Shown here piece by piece: positions 8,322 to 16,735 of a stretch of 64,000 nt of DNA. The translations under genes were made by a program, and so were the position numbers. The DNA is from Dyella acidiphila (lineage in GTDB: Bacteria > Pseudomonadota > Gammaproteobacteria > Xanthomonadales > Rhodanobacteraceae), in contig NZ_JACZZA010000011.1 in NCBI RefSeq assembly GCF_014863405.1, positions 1 to 64,000 of the forward strand. Reading direction: 5' to 3'. The notes under the pieces were generated by a model that worked only from the letters and a program-made list of their open reading frames with translations, did not search any database and was not told the DNA's origin. How positions within the stretch are numbered: position 1 is the first letter of the stretch; each line of letters opens with the position of its first letter.

Positions 8322-8870
8322 GTGGTGAACATCTTGCGTAACGCTGCCATGTCCTGCGCTGTTGCCGTGATCGGGTTGGCCGGTTGCACGGCAGTGCAGC
8401 CCATGCCACACGTGGCACAGGTAGACCTGCCCCGCTACATGGGCCGCTGGTATGTCATTGCGTCGATTCCAAGCTTTCCCGAACGCCATGCCTACAACGC
8501 GGTGGAGTCATACACCCTGCTTGCCGACGGCCGCATTGCCACCGACTTCCGCTACCGCAACGCCAGCTTCGCTGCGCCGGTGAAAACCATGCATCCCGTC
8601 GGGACGGTGCAGCCCGGCACTGGCAACGCGGTCTGGGGTGAACAGTTTGTCTGGCCGATCAAGGCCGAATACGTCATCGCCTACCTGGACAGCGACTACC
8701 GCACCGTTATCGTCGGCCGCAGCAAGCGTGACTATGTGTGGATCATGGCGCGCACACCAACGCTGCCGGAGCATGACTACGCCCAACTCGTCAGCAAGGT
8801 CGCTGAGCTGGGCTACGACACCGGCAAGCTGCGCCGGGTGCCCCAGCAATGGCCGGAAGCGACGCCGTGA
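8322..8870 (+). CDS. Lipocalin lipoprotein (Blc-like)
   Basis: 182 residues with a lipoprotein signal (VIGLAGC, lipidated Cys22). The lipocalin signature GRWYVIASIPSFPER and the second conserved region TVIVGRSKRDYVWIMARTP follow. Bacterial lipocalins bind fatty acids or lysophospholipids at the inner face of the outer membrane, which suits the lipid-editing operon. The start is one of two adjacent GTG codons (8322 or 8325), preceded by GGAG; an ATG at 8349 would leave a very short signal. Last enzyme-side gene of the operon. Confidence 0.88.
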   Translation: MVNILRNAAMSCAVAVIGLAGCTAVQPMPHVAQVDLPRYMGRWYVIASIPSFPERHAYNAVESYTLLADGRIATDFRYRNASFAAPVKTMHPVGTVQPGTGNAVWGEQFVWPIKAEYVIAYLDSDYRTVIVGRSKRDYVWIMARTPTLPEHDYAQLVSKVAELGYDTGKLRRVPQQWPEATP

Positions 8871-8887
8871 CATTGACGTTTTCTGCA

Positions 8888-8931
8888 CATGAAAGCCGCG
8901 CCGGCCGCTGCCAGACACGCCGGCCTTCATG
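8888..8931 (+). terminator. Hairpin after the lipocalin gene
   Basis: CATGAA at 8888-8893 pairs with TTCATG at 8926-8931, and the GC-rich arms inside (GCCG and GGCC parts) extend the stem with small mismatches. No run of T follows, so it is not a classical terminator. It may attenuate transcription or protect the mRNA end between the enzyme genes and the sigma factor gene. Confidence 0.35.
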
Positions 8932-9001
8932 CTATAGATGGCGCCGTGTTTCCAGGCGTCGCTCACTCGCAGGCTTTCCAACCCTCCAGGATTCTTTGCC
9001 C

Positions 9002-9562
9002 ATGAGTGTTACCCGTACTGTCGATCAGGAAGAGCTCGACCGATTGCTGCAACGCGTTGGCGATCACGATCGCGAGGCATTTGCCGAGCTCTATCGCCGA
9101 TCGTCGCCGCGCCTGTACGGGGTATGCCTCAGGATGCTCACGGATCCGCGCGAGGCCGAAGAAGTGCTGCAGGAAGCCTATGTTTCCATCTGGCAGCGTG
9201 GCGCCACCTTCGAGCCGGGCCGTGCCGGTGCCATGACCTGGATGGTGTCGCTGGTGCGTAACAAGGCCATCGACCGGTTGCGCCAACATGCAAACGTGCA
9301 GCTGGATCATGACTTCGCCATCGACAGCATCGCCGACGACGAGCCCACACCAGTGGCCACGGTGGAAAGCCATCAATCCTACCGGCGCCTGGAAGAATGC
9401 CTGCAGGAGCTGGATGTGCATCAACGCCGTTCGATCCGCGAAGCGTTTTTCAGCGGCAACACCTACCACGAACTGGCGCACCGGGCGCAGGTACCCCTCG
9501 GCACCATGAAGAGCTGGATCCGCCGTGGCCTGCTGCAACTTCGCACGTGCCTTGAAACATGA
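9002..9562 (+). CDS. ECF RNA polymerase sigma factor
   Basis: 186 residues with both sigma-70 regions of the ECF class. Region 2 spans about residues 22-95 (DREAFAELYRRSSPRLYGV, then AEEVLQEAYVSIW). Region 4 spans about residues 125-180 with a helix-turn-helix (TYHELAHRAQVPLGTMKSW). There are no regions 1 or 3. The start is the ATG following the leader, since an upstream reading frame has no family match. The gene overlaps the anti-sigma gene by four bases. The repeated TGCATCC-N12-GCTCCGTATA element upstream of the operon is the best candidate for its promoter recognition site. Confidence 0.9.
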   Translation: MSVTRTVDQEELDRLLQRVGDHDREAFAELYRRSSPRLYGVCLRMLTDPREAEEVLQEAYVSIWQRGATFEPGRAGAMTWMVSLVRNKAIDRLRQHANVQLDHDFAIDSIADDEPTPVATVESHQSYRRLEECLQELDVHQRRSIREAFFSGNTYHELAHRAQVPLGTMKSWIRRGLLQLRTCLET

Positions 9563-10290
9563 ATACGCATAACGACGACGATCGAAATAATCTCCGTTAC
9601 GCCGAATACGTGCTCGGTGTGCTGGACGCGGATACCCGCGCAGCTGTGGCACGCGAGGTGATTGAAAACGTAGAAGCCGCCACTGCCGTGGCACGCTGGC
9701 AACGTCACCTGATTCCGTTGACGGATACGCTGCCGGATGCAGCACCGCCGGCACATGTATGGAGCCGCATCACGCAAAGCCTGAAATGGAGCGAAGCGCG
9801 TCAGCCCGCGCCGCGTCGTTCGTTGCTTGAAAGTCTGCGCTTATGGCGATGGATCGGCGTGGGTGCGTCGGTACTCGCTGCGGCATGCGTCGTGGTGCTT
9901 ATCCGCACCATGGCTGTGCCGACGCCGCAGATCGTGGCGAACACCGTGATGGTGTCGAGCATCAGGCAGACCAATGGCGTGGTCGGCTGGACCGCCACCA
10001 TGGATCTGTCGCGCAAGGAAATGATTGTGGTCGCCGCCAGCCCGACGGCTTACACGAAAGATCGCAGCACGCAGCTCTGGCTGATTCCCCACGGCGGAAA
10101 ACCCATTTCCGTGGGCGTATTCAAGCCAAACGACACCAACGTCATGTCGCTATCTCCTTCGCTACTTTCCCAACTCGGCCCGACTGCAATTCTCGCGGTA
10201 TCGCTGGAGCCGCCGGGTGGTTCGCCGACCGGACAACCTACTGGTCCAGTCGTCGCACAAGGCCAGATCGGAGCCGCGCCTGATGTCTAG
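9559..10290 (+). CDS. RskA-like anti-sigma factor
   Basis: 243 residues: a cytoplasmic N-terminal anti-sigma region (YAEYVLGVLDADTRAAV), one membrane helix at about residues 97-117 (GVGASVLAAACVVVLIRTM) and a periplasmic RskA-type C-terminal domain (STQLWLIPHGGKPISVGVF). This class holds the sigma factor at the membrane until regulated proteolysis. Clusters of this kind in Rhodobacter and Shewanella use a zinc/cupin ChrR instead; there is no cupin and no HxxxCxxC zinc motif here, so the signal is probably sensed in the envelope. The ATG overlaps the sigma stop. Confidence 0.87.
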   Translation: MNTHNDDDRNNLRYAEYVLGVLDADTRAAVAREVIENVEAATAVARWQRHLIPLTDTLPDAAPPAHVWSRITQSLKWSEARQPAPRRSLLESLRLWRWIGVGASVLAAACVVVLIRTMAVPTPQIVANTVMVSSIRQTNGVVGWTATMDLSRKEMIVVAASPTAYTKDRSTQLWLIPHGGKPISVGVFKPNDTNVMSLSPSLLSQLGPTAILAVSLEPPGGSPTGQPTGPVVAQGQIGAAPDV

Positions 10291-10455
10291 GCACACTTGA
10301 ATGGCTCAGCTCTGTGTTGGTGCTCCATTAATCGACGTTGTCAGTTGCCAACAACTGCACTTACTCGTCGCAGTTAAGTGTGCCAGTAAAAAGCGTACTG
10401 TCTGGTTTGGCGCTGGCAGCGAGGCTGATCACCACGCAACGCATGCGGCGGATAC

Positions 10456-10854
10456 TTAGGCCGTTTTAGCAAGAGCAGCGTCTTTTGCCCTGGGGGTCAG
10501 TACTGCGAGTACGGCCGCCACAATGAAAAGCGCAGGAATGTCTCCCATGAGATGACCGTGATTCATGGGGCTAGCCAATGCTTGGAAAGCCATGATTGCG
10601 CCGTGCACCACGCTGGACCAGACCGTAAACCAGATGAGGCTGAGATGAGCTAGAGGGTTGCGGGAGGCCAAAAGCAAAAATACGCCAAGCGTTGCGTAGA
10701 CACCTACGATCATCAGAGGGTAGTCGGAATGACCGGTATGCCATGTCCAGCCGGATGGCCAGACCATCATCAGCAGATAGATGCCAGCGATAAATGTGAT
10801 ACCAACTAATACCAGCACAATTCGAAGATACTTAAGGCGAATGGACTCGTTCAC
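10456..10854 (-). CDS. DUF6632-type small membrane protein
   Basis: 132 residues with four membrane segments (about 10-32, 48-64, 72-92 and 103-122). It carries a conserved-looking centre (GVYATLGVFLLLASRNPLAH; SSVVHGAIMAFQA) that I associate with the DUF6632 family. No function is known. The start is a GTG preceded by AAGGAG. It is a single gene, pointing away from the sigma/anti-sigma pair, with short gene-free stretches on both sides. Confidence 0.65.
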   Translation of the reverse strand: MNESIRLKYLRIVLVLVGITFIAGIYLLMMVWPSGWTWHTGHSDYPLMIVGVYATLGVFLLLASRNPLAHLSLIWFTVWSSVVHGAIMAFQALASPMNHGHLMGDIPALFIVAAVLAVLTPRAKDAALAKTA

Positions 10855-11122
10855 CGCGTTCTCCTTTTCAGTGATGGCCTGGTGGCCGGTGGCTCAGCTG
10901 ATTGCACAAGGTCGATATGAATCTCACGTTGCGGCCTGACTACCGAATCTACGCCCCCGACGTCCGGTTATCCATGTTGCGACACGCGGCATGGGCCGCA
11001 GCGCTACCTCAGGATTCCGCAGCAACTCTCCCCAGCCAAATCTGGCTAACGCGCTCGAGTATAGCCAGACCTAGCTGGAGTGTTGATTCCGCTACCTTGG
11101 TGCTTTTCCAGCCACCACGCGC

Positions 11123-12442
11123 TTAAAGTCTGCCCGCCATTCCTTGCAGGAGCTGGCCGCCGCCTCCGGATTTCTTCAAAAGCCGTTTGACAGCGTCCGC
11201 TGCGGGAAAATTGGATTCCAGGCAATCAGGCGCGGCCTGTGCAATCGATTCACCCATGCCCTGCTTCACAGGGGTCGCTAGAAAGGCGTGCATCTCGCCC
11301 TGGTGCGGGCCGCTGCATACGATGGCCATGCCTCCGATTTGTCCGCGGTTGTTGATCTTGGCGGCGAAGGTCGCGAACAGGTTGGAGCTGGCAGGGAACT
11401 GTGTGTTGAGATCGGTCATTACGCCGTTCTGCCAGATAAAGGCATGCGACCAGTAGAAGTTGGCGTTCCACTCCCCTCCTACTACCTGGCCCTCGTTGTT
11501 GTTGCCGAAAGCTATGCCCGCAGCATCCCCCGGCAGCAGTCCGAGCACGGTAGTGAGTTTGGTGGTGCCTGTGCCTTTGACGATCTGCCAAATCGCCCCA
11601 GTTTGGGTGCTTCCGTCAGCACTACCGACGGTTCCGACAATTTCGCCTTGGTTGTTGATGTTCTCGGCGAAACCGCCGGTTCCGAGGTCCGCAAGCGCAG
11701 ACGCGGTTCGGTTTTCCCACACGATGCCGTGAATGGGGCCGCTGCAGTTTCCCGAGTAGCCGACGGCCTCACCACGATCGTTGATCCAAAATGCGAATCC
11801 GTCGGGATCACGGTCTACCGTAGGAAGAGCGTGGGCGTTGCCGTTTTCCCACAACACCGGCAATTGAACCCGATTATTCATGGTGCCTGGCTGGCATGAG
11901 GCGTCCACGGCCCCGTTTTCTGCCATGCCAACGATTTGCCCAAGGTTATTGATTGCGCTCGCCTCCCCGTTATTGCCGCCTAGTGTCGGGAGGGCGCTCA
12001 TATGGAAGGGCTGCCAAAGAAACGGAAGGCACGTAAGGTGAGTGCCGAATCCGCAAATGTCTTCGCCATTGGGGTCGGGAACAGCCGTTTCGGAATCACC
12101 CACTACCTGGGCGAAGTCGTTGATCTCGCCAAAGTTCATCCAACTGTTCGGTCCTCCGAGCGTGCCGAGGTCGAGATAATGTCCGTCGACATTGATCAGT
12201 GCGCGCCCGTTTAAAGGTACCCCGGATAACGAATCTCCCTGCCCCGGCAGAAAGTTGCCAGCCATAATCTCTGACCAGCCCTCATCGTTGACGGACATGA
12301 TCATTGAATAATTGTCGTTCTTCGGAACGCCCAGATCGGTCACTTGATAGCTCACTTGAGCGGACGCATGGCCAAAATAGGTCAGAGCAAAAATCGTAGC
12401 GCATGGTATCCAGAGCTTATGCAGCTGCTTGAACATGTTCAT
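11123..12442 (-). CDS. Secreted HAF-repeat protein
   Basis: 439 residues with a signal peptide (LWIPCATIFALTYFGHASA). The body is built of repeated units of the HAF type, such as LPTLGGNNGEASAINNLGQIVG, GFAFWINDRGEAVG, GFAENINNQGEIVG and FAAKINNRGQIGG. These short beta-repeats occur in extracellular proteins of unknown function and may form a propeller-like fold. I chose ATG 12442 because GGGAGG lies seven bases upstream; a GTG at 12457 overlaps that site. The C-terminus ends in a low-complexity KKSGGGGQLLQG stretch. Transcribed away from the HxlR gene. Confidence 0.82.
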   Translation of the reverse strand: MNMFKQLHKLWIPCATIFALTYFGHASAQVSYQVTDLGVPKNDNYSMIMSVNDEGWSEIMAGNFLPGQGDSLSGVPLNGRALINVDGHYLDLGTLGGPNSWMNFGEINDFAQVVGDSETAVPDPNGEDICGFGTHLTCLPFLWQPFHMSALPTLGGNNGEASAINNLGQIVGMAENGAVDASCQPGTMNNRVQLPVLWENGNAHALPTVDRDPDGFAFWINDRGEAVGYSGNCSGPIHGIVWENRTASALADLGTGGFAENINNQGEIVGTVGSADGSTQTGAIWQIVKGTGTTKLTTVLGLLPGDAAGIAFGNNNEGQVVGGEWNANFYWSHAFIWQNGVMTDLNTQFPASSNLFATFAAKINNRGQIGGMAIVCSGPHQGEMHAFLATPVKQGMGESIAQAAPDCLESNFPAADAVKRLLKKSGGGGQLLQGMAGRL

Positions 12443-12537
12443 GTTTTTGCCTCCCACGAAGTTTCAGTCCCACCCCCAGGTTCCTGACGACGCAGCGTTA
12501 GGCGCGAGTGCCCGCTGGACGGATCTCGCGGCATAAC

Positions 12538-12579
12538 AACCAGTACACTGATACAACTGGTTAGATTATGCAACTGGTT
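12538..12579. promoter_or_regulatory. Probable HxlR operator region
   Basis: AACCAGT (12538-12544) and ACTGGTT (12556-12562) form a dyad. AACTGGTT appears again at 12572-12579, seventeen bases after its first copy at 12555. The three sites lie between the divergent HAF-repeat gene and the HxlR regulator, so binding could control both. Confidence 0.5.
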
Positions 12580-12627
12580 TTAAAGTCGTAGAATGGGGCT
12601 GAAACGGCCACTCAAGTGGGAAGCAGC

Positions 12628-13053
12628 GTGCGTACGAGTCACCGATCCGAATGCGTCATCAACCAAGCGCTCGAAGTGCTTGGCGATCAATGGACCCTGC
12701 TCGTCATTCGCGACATCGTTTTCGTCAATCGAAGGCATTTCCGCGAACTGCTGACCCAATCGGTGGAGGGGGTCGCATCGAATATCCTCGCCGACCGGCT
12801 TCGAAAGCTTGTCCAGGAAGGCATCATTACCAAGTCCGATGACCCGACGCATAAACAGAAGGCGATTTATAGCCTTACGGAGAAAGGCATCGCACTGGTT
12901 CCTCTTCTGTTGGAAATGGCTGCATGGGGAAACGAGTATTTGCCCACTTCCAAGTTGCAGGGTCTGGCGCGCACCTTGAAAGAAGGTGGACCTGAACTGC
13001 GCGCAGAATTTATGAATGAGCTTCGAAAAACACACCTTCCGGCATCAGAATGA
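12628..13053 (+). CDS. HxlR-family winged-helix transcription regulator
   Basis: 141 residues. The HxlR core runs from CVINQALEVLGDQWTLLVIRDIVF through FRELLTQSVEGVASNILADRLRKLVQEGIITK, with a conserved Cys near residue 9 that can serve as a redox or aldehyde sensor in some relatives. GTG 12628 is preferred because GGGAAG lies upstream; GTG 12616 is the alternative. It probably controls its own promoter region, where copies of AACTGGTT occur, and possibly the divergent secreted protein. The inducer is unknown. Confidence 0.85.
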   Translation: MRTSHRSECVINQALEVLGDQWTLLVIRDIVFVNRRHFRELLTQSVEGVASNILADRLRKLVQEGIITKSDDPTHKQKAIYSLTEKGIALVPLLLEMAAWGNEYLPTSKLQGLARTLKEGGPELRAEFMNELRKTHLPASE

Positions 13054-13105
13054 GCTGCTGAGCTACTGCCGGCTTTATAGACATCAATCAGGAGATTCGT
13101 AATCA

Positions 13106-14137
13106 ATGACGACGGTTTCAATCCGAAAGCCCGATGATTGGCATGTCCATCTTCGCGATGGCGCTCAGCTTACGCAGACCGTCGCGGCAACGGCACGTAG
13201 CTTCGCGCGCGCCATCGTCATGCCGAATTTGGTTCCGCCGGTCTGCACCGTGGAAGCTGCCCGCCAATACCGTGACCGGATCCGCTCCGTCATCCCGTCG
13301 GGCACCTCATTCCACCCGTTGATGACCTGCTATCTAACCGATGGCATCGACCCTGCCGAAGTGGCCGCGGGCTACGCAGACAACGTATTTGCCGCGTGCA
13401 AGCTCTACCCGGCTCACGCCACCACGAATGCATCTCATGGCGTAACCGACGTTCGCCGAATCCATCCGGTACTGGCGACGATGGAAAAGATCGGTATGCC
13501 GCTGCTCATCCATGGCGAGGTGACGGATGCAGATGTGGATGTATTCGATCGCGAGCTTGTCTTTATTGAGCGCGTGCTTACCTCGATCGTGCGGGATTTT
13601 CCCGGGCTCAAGATCGTACTGGAGCACATCACCACAGCCGAGGCGGTCGATTTCATCAGGGAGGGCGGTAATCAGGTCGCAGCAACCATCACGCCCCATC
13701 ATCTGGTGATAAATCGCAACGCGATGTTCCAGCGCGGGTTGCGCCCGCATGCTTACTGCTTGCCAGTGGCGAAGCGCGAAAGGCATCGCATCGCCCTACG
13801 CAAAGCGGCGACTTCCAACTCGCCCCAATTCTTCCTCGGAACGGACTCTGCACCGCATCCGCGCGCGATGAAAGAATCCGCTTGTGGCTGCGCGGGGATA
13901 TTCAATGCACCGGTTGCGCTCGAAGTGTATGCGCACGTGTTCGATGAGGAAGGTGCGCTCGATCGCCTTGAGGCCTTTGCCTCCGAATACGGCCCCCGTT
14001 TCTACGGGCTACCCCTCAATCCCGACAGGATCACGCTGGAGCGCAACCCCTGGCAGGTGCCTGATGTCGTGGATGTCGGCGGCCAAGACGTGGTGCCCTT
14101 TCTAGCCGGAGAAACCTTGGCCTGGCGCCTCCAATAG
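13106..14137 (+). CDS. pyrC: Dihydroorotase
   Basis: 343 residues, the size of the E. coli PyrC class. It closes N-carbamoyl-aspartate to dihydroorotate in pyrimidine synthesis. Metal and substrate motifs are visible: DDWHVHLRDG (the metal-binding HxH), the lysine of AACKLYPAHATT (carboxylated metal bridge), LLIHGEV, VLEHITT and the final aspartate in FLGTDSAPHPR. The gene follows the HxlR gene by about 50 bases but has its own GGAG and no functional tie to it is evident. A household gene at the edge of the EPS locus. Confidence 0.95.
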   Translation: MTTVSIRKPDDWHVHLRDGAQLTQTVAATARSFARAIVMPNLVPPVCTVEAARQYRDRIRSVIPSGTSFHPLMTCYLTDGIDPAEVAAGYADNVFAACKLYPAHATTNASHGVTDVRRIHPVLATMEKIGMPLLIHGEVTDADVDVFDRELVFIERVLTSIVRDFPGLKIVLEHITTAEAVDFIREGGNQVAATITPHHLVINRNAMFQRGLRPHAYCLPVAKRERHRIALRKAATSNSPQFFLGTDSAPHPRAMKESACGCAGIFNAPVALEVYAHVFDEEGALDRLEAFASEYGPRFYGLPLNPDRITLERNPWQVPDVVDVGGQDVVPFLAGETLAWRLQ

Positions 14138-14389
14138 CGTTGCTCATCGCAGAGTCCTTGCCAAGGATGGCGAGCGCGACATTGACCTTGATCGACTTAA
14201 TCGCCTGGCATGGCCGGTGATGTGGTGTTGGCAGATAGGTGGCGCAATACCGACCTGTCCCTGCTAACCGCCCTATCCATATAGCGGCAAAAAGAAGCAG
14301 TTGCAGACAATCCGCGACTGATGTCAACTGCGCAGGTTGGCCGGCCGATCCATTTTTTACCAGGAAGTACCGACGATCAGGGGGCGCGT
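14138..14389 (+). promoter_or_regulatory. Leader region at the start of the EPS plus block
   Basis: This gap separates pyrC from the first EPS gene. It holds a compact palindrome (TCCTTGCCAAGGA near 14155) just after pyrC and an inverted repeat GCAGTTG (14297-14303) / CAACTGC (14325-14331) nearer the nucleotide-sugar dehydrogenase. I see no convincing -10/-35 pair, but the promoter of the sugar-nucleotide genes should lie here. Confidence 0.35.
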
Positions 14390-15667
14390 ATGCGGAAGCT
14401 GGAGAACACCAGGCTCGCCATTATTGGACTTGGCTATGTCGGCTTGCCGTTAGCCGTCGAGTTTGGCAAGCACTACGACACGATCGGTTTCGACATCAAT
14501 AAAGGGCGTGTCGACGAACTGCGTGCCGGCCATGACAGCACGCTGGAAGTCAGCGCTGCCGAACTGGTCGAGGCCACGCGATTGCGGGTCAGTGCGGATC
14601 TGGCCGACCTGGCCGAATGCAACACGTATATCGTTACCGTGCCGACGCCGATCGACAATGCCAAGCGCCCCGATCTCACGCCATTGGTCAAGGCGAGCGA
14701 GACGCTTGGCAAGGTGCTGGCGGCGGGTGACGTGGTGGTCTACGAATCAACCGTATACCCGGGCTGCACCGAGGAAGTTTGCATTCCCATCCTTGAAAGA
14801 GGATCGGGCCTGGTTTACAACCGCGACTTCTTCGCCGGCTACAGTCCCGAGCGCATCAATCCTGGGGATAAACAGCATCGCGTCACCAGCATTCTCAAAG
14901 TCACGTCCGGCTCCACCCCGGAAACCGCGGATTTTGTCGATAGCCTGTATGGTTCCGTAATCACCGCCGGCACCCACAAGGCGAGTTCGCTGAAGGTGGC
15001 CGAGGCGGCCAAGGTGATCGAGAACACCCAGCGCGATCTCAATATTGCGCTGGTCAACGACCTGGCCATCCTGTTCAACAAGCTCGGTATCGACACGCTT
15101 GAAGTGCTGCAGGCGGCCGGTACGAAGTGGAATTTCCTGCCGTTCCGGCCCGGCCTCGTCGGTGGCCATTGCATCAGTGTCGACCCGTATTACCTCACGC
15201 ATAAGGCACAGGAAGTCGGACACCATCCGGATGTCATTCTTGCCGGGCGCCGGACCAACGACGGCATGGGTCCCTATGTCGCCAGCGAAGTGATCCGCTT
15301 GATGGTGCGCAAAGGCATCAATCCGGTGAACGCCCGCATCCTGGTGCTTGGCCTGGCGTTCAAGGAAAATTGTCCCGACCTGCGCAACACGCGCGTGGTG
15401 GATATCACCAAGGCGCTTTCCGGTTACAACGCGCAGGTTGATGTTCACGACCCCTGGGTCAGCACCGCCGAGGCGGTGCACGAATATGCGATCACGCTCG
15501 TGAGCCAGCCTCAGGCAGGTACTTACGATGCGGTCATCATCGCAGTCGGGCATCGGGAATTCGTCGCCATGGGTGCGGAGGGCATACGGGCCCTTGGCAA
15601 GCCGACATCGGTGATTTATGACGTGAAATATGTGCTCCCGCGTGAAGCGGTCGACGGGCGCCTTTAG
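14390..15667 (+). CDS. Nucleotide-sugar dehydrogenase (TviB/WbpO type)
   Basis: 425 residues. It oxidises the C6 of a UDP-sugar to the uronic acid with NAD in two steps. Visible marks are the Rossmann motif LAIIGLGYVGLPLAVEFG, the substrate/cofactor segment TVPTPIDNAKRPDL, the catalytic cysteine in GGHCISVDPYYL and the C-terminal UDP-binding domain (LVLGLAFKENCPDLRNTR). The whole resembles the Vi-antigen TviB group more than UDP-glucose dehydrogenases, so UDP-GlcNAc or UDP-GalNAc may be the substrate. The next gene is an epimerase, as in the Vi pathway. Start chosen at the ATG giving the family's usual N-terminus. Confidence 0.9.
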   Translation: MRKLENTRLAIIGLGYVGLPLAVEFGKHYDTIGFDINKGRVDELRAGHDSTLEVSAAELVEATRLRVSADLADLAECNTYIVTVPTPIDNAKRPDLTPLVKASETLGKVLAAGDVVVYESTVYPGCTEEVCIPILERGSGLVYNRDFFAGYSPERINPGDKQHRVTSILKVTSGSTPETADFVDSLYGSVITAGTHKASSLKVAEAAKVIENTQRDLNIALVNDLAILFNKLGIDTLEVLQAAGTKWNFLPFRPGLVGGHCISVDPYYLTHKAQEVGHHPDVILAGRRTNDGMGPYVASEVIRLMVRKGINPVNARILVLGLAFKENCPDLRNTRVVDITKALSGYNAQVDVHDPWVSTAEAVHEYAITLVSQPQAGTYDAVIIAVGHREFVAMGAEGIRALGKPTSVIYDVKYVLPREAVDGRL

Positions 15668-15721
15668 TAGCGCCCTTAGGTCAGCACCATTGCCTTAACG
15701 GCCTTAACAGGATGTCATGCC

Positions 15722-16732
15722 ATGAAAGTGCTCGTCACCGGCACGGCCGGGTTTATCGGCTCGCATGTTGCACTCAAGCTGCTTGAGCGCGGCGACGAGG
15801 TCATCGGTTTTGACAATCTCAACGATTATTACGACGTCAATTTGAAAAAAGCGCGCCTGGCGCGATTCATCGAACATCCGCGCTACACGCATATCCATGC
15901 CGACCTTGCTGATCGCGATGCAGTGGAAAAGACTTTCGCATCGCACCGGCCGCAGCGCGTCATCAACCTCGCTGCGCAAGCGGGCGTGCGTTACGCCGCG
16001 GAAAATCCGCACGTTTACGTTTCCAGCAATGTCACCGGTTTTTTGCATATCCTCGAAGGCTGCCGTCGGCATTCCGTGGAGCATCTGGTTTTTGCCTCGA
16101 CAAGTTCGGTCTACGGCGCCAACACCGCGATGCCCTTCTCCGAACACCAATCGGCCGAACATCCGCTCACGCTTTACGCCGCCACCAAGAAAGGCAACGA
16201 GCAGATGGCGCACAGCTATGCGCATTTGTATGGCATTCCCAGCAGCGGGCTGCGCTTCTTTACGGTTTACGGGCCGTGGGGCCGTCCTGACATGGCGCTG
16301 TTCCTGTTCACCAAAGCCATGCTTGCCGGCGAGCCGATCCGGGTTTTCAACCACGGCAAGCACAAGCGAAGTTTTACCTACGTCGACGATATCGTTGAGG
16401 GCGTTGTGCGTACCCTGGATCGCGTACCCGGCAAAAACCCCCACTGGAATGGTGCCGCACCGGATCCGGCCAGTAGCGGCGTGGCGCCGTATCGGCTGTA
16501 CAACATCGGCAACGAGCAGCCGGTGGAACTGCTTCATTACATCGAGGTGCTTGAGCAGTGCCTGGGCCGCAAGGCAAAGATGGAGATGCTCCCTTTGCAG
16601 GCTGGCGATGTGCCGGACACCGAAGCCGATGTAACAGAATTGATACAGTCCGTTGGCTATGCGCCAAAAATTTCTGTAGCCACGGGCATCGCCAACTTCG
16701 TAAGCTGGTATAGGGATTATTACCGCGAGTAG
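15722..16732 (+). CDS. UDP-uronate 4-epimerase family protein (CapI/LspL-like)
   Basis: 336 residues of the extended short-chain dehydrogenase class: GTAGFIGSH (NAD binding), STSSVYG and YAATKKGNE (catalytic Ser/Thr, Tyr and Lys). The opening [16 protein letters not shown] is typical of UDP-glucuronate 4-epimerases of the CapI/LspL group. With the preceding dehydrogenase it should interconvert gluco- and galacto-configured UDP-uronic acids for the EPS. The pair parallels TviB/TviC of the Vi capsule. Whether the sugar is N-acetylated cannot be read directly. Confidence 0.88.
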   Translation: MKVLVTGTAGFIGSHVALKLLERGDEVIGFDNLNDYYDVNLKKARLARFIEHPRYTHIHADLADRDAVEKTFASHRPQRVINLAAQAGVRYAAENPHVYVSSNVTGFLHILEGCRRHSVEHLVFASTSSVYGANTAMPFSEHQSAEHPLTLYAATKKGNEQMAHSYAHLYGIPSSGLRFFTVYGPWGRPDMALFLFTKAMLAGEPIRVFNHGKHKRSFTYVDDIVEGVVRTLDRVPGKNPHWNGAAPDPASSGVAPYRLYNIGNEQPVELLHYIEVLEQCLGRKAKMEMLPLQAGDVPDTEADVTELIQSVGYAPKISVATGIANFVSWYRDYYRE

Positions 16733-16735
16733 CTT

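Noticed and set aside
9559-10290. ChrR-type zinc anti-sigma factor
   Set aside because: The operon context suggested it, but the protein has a membrane helix and an RskA domain, no zinc motif and no cupin.
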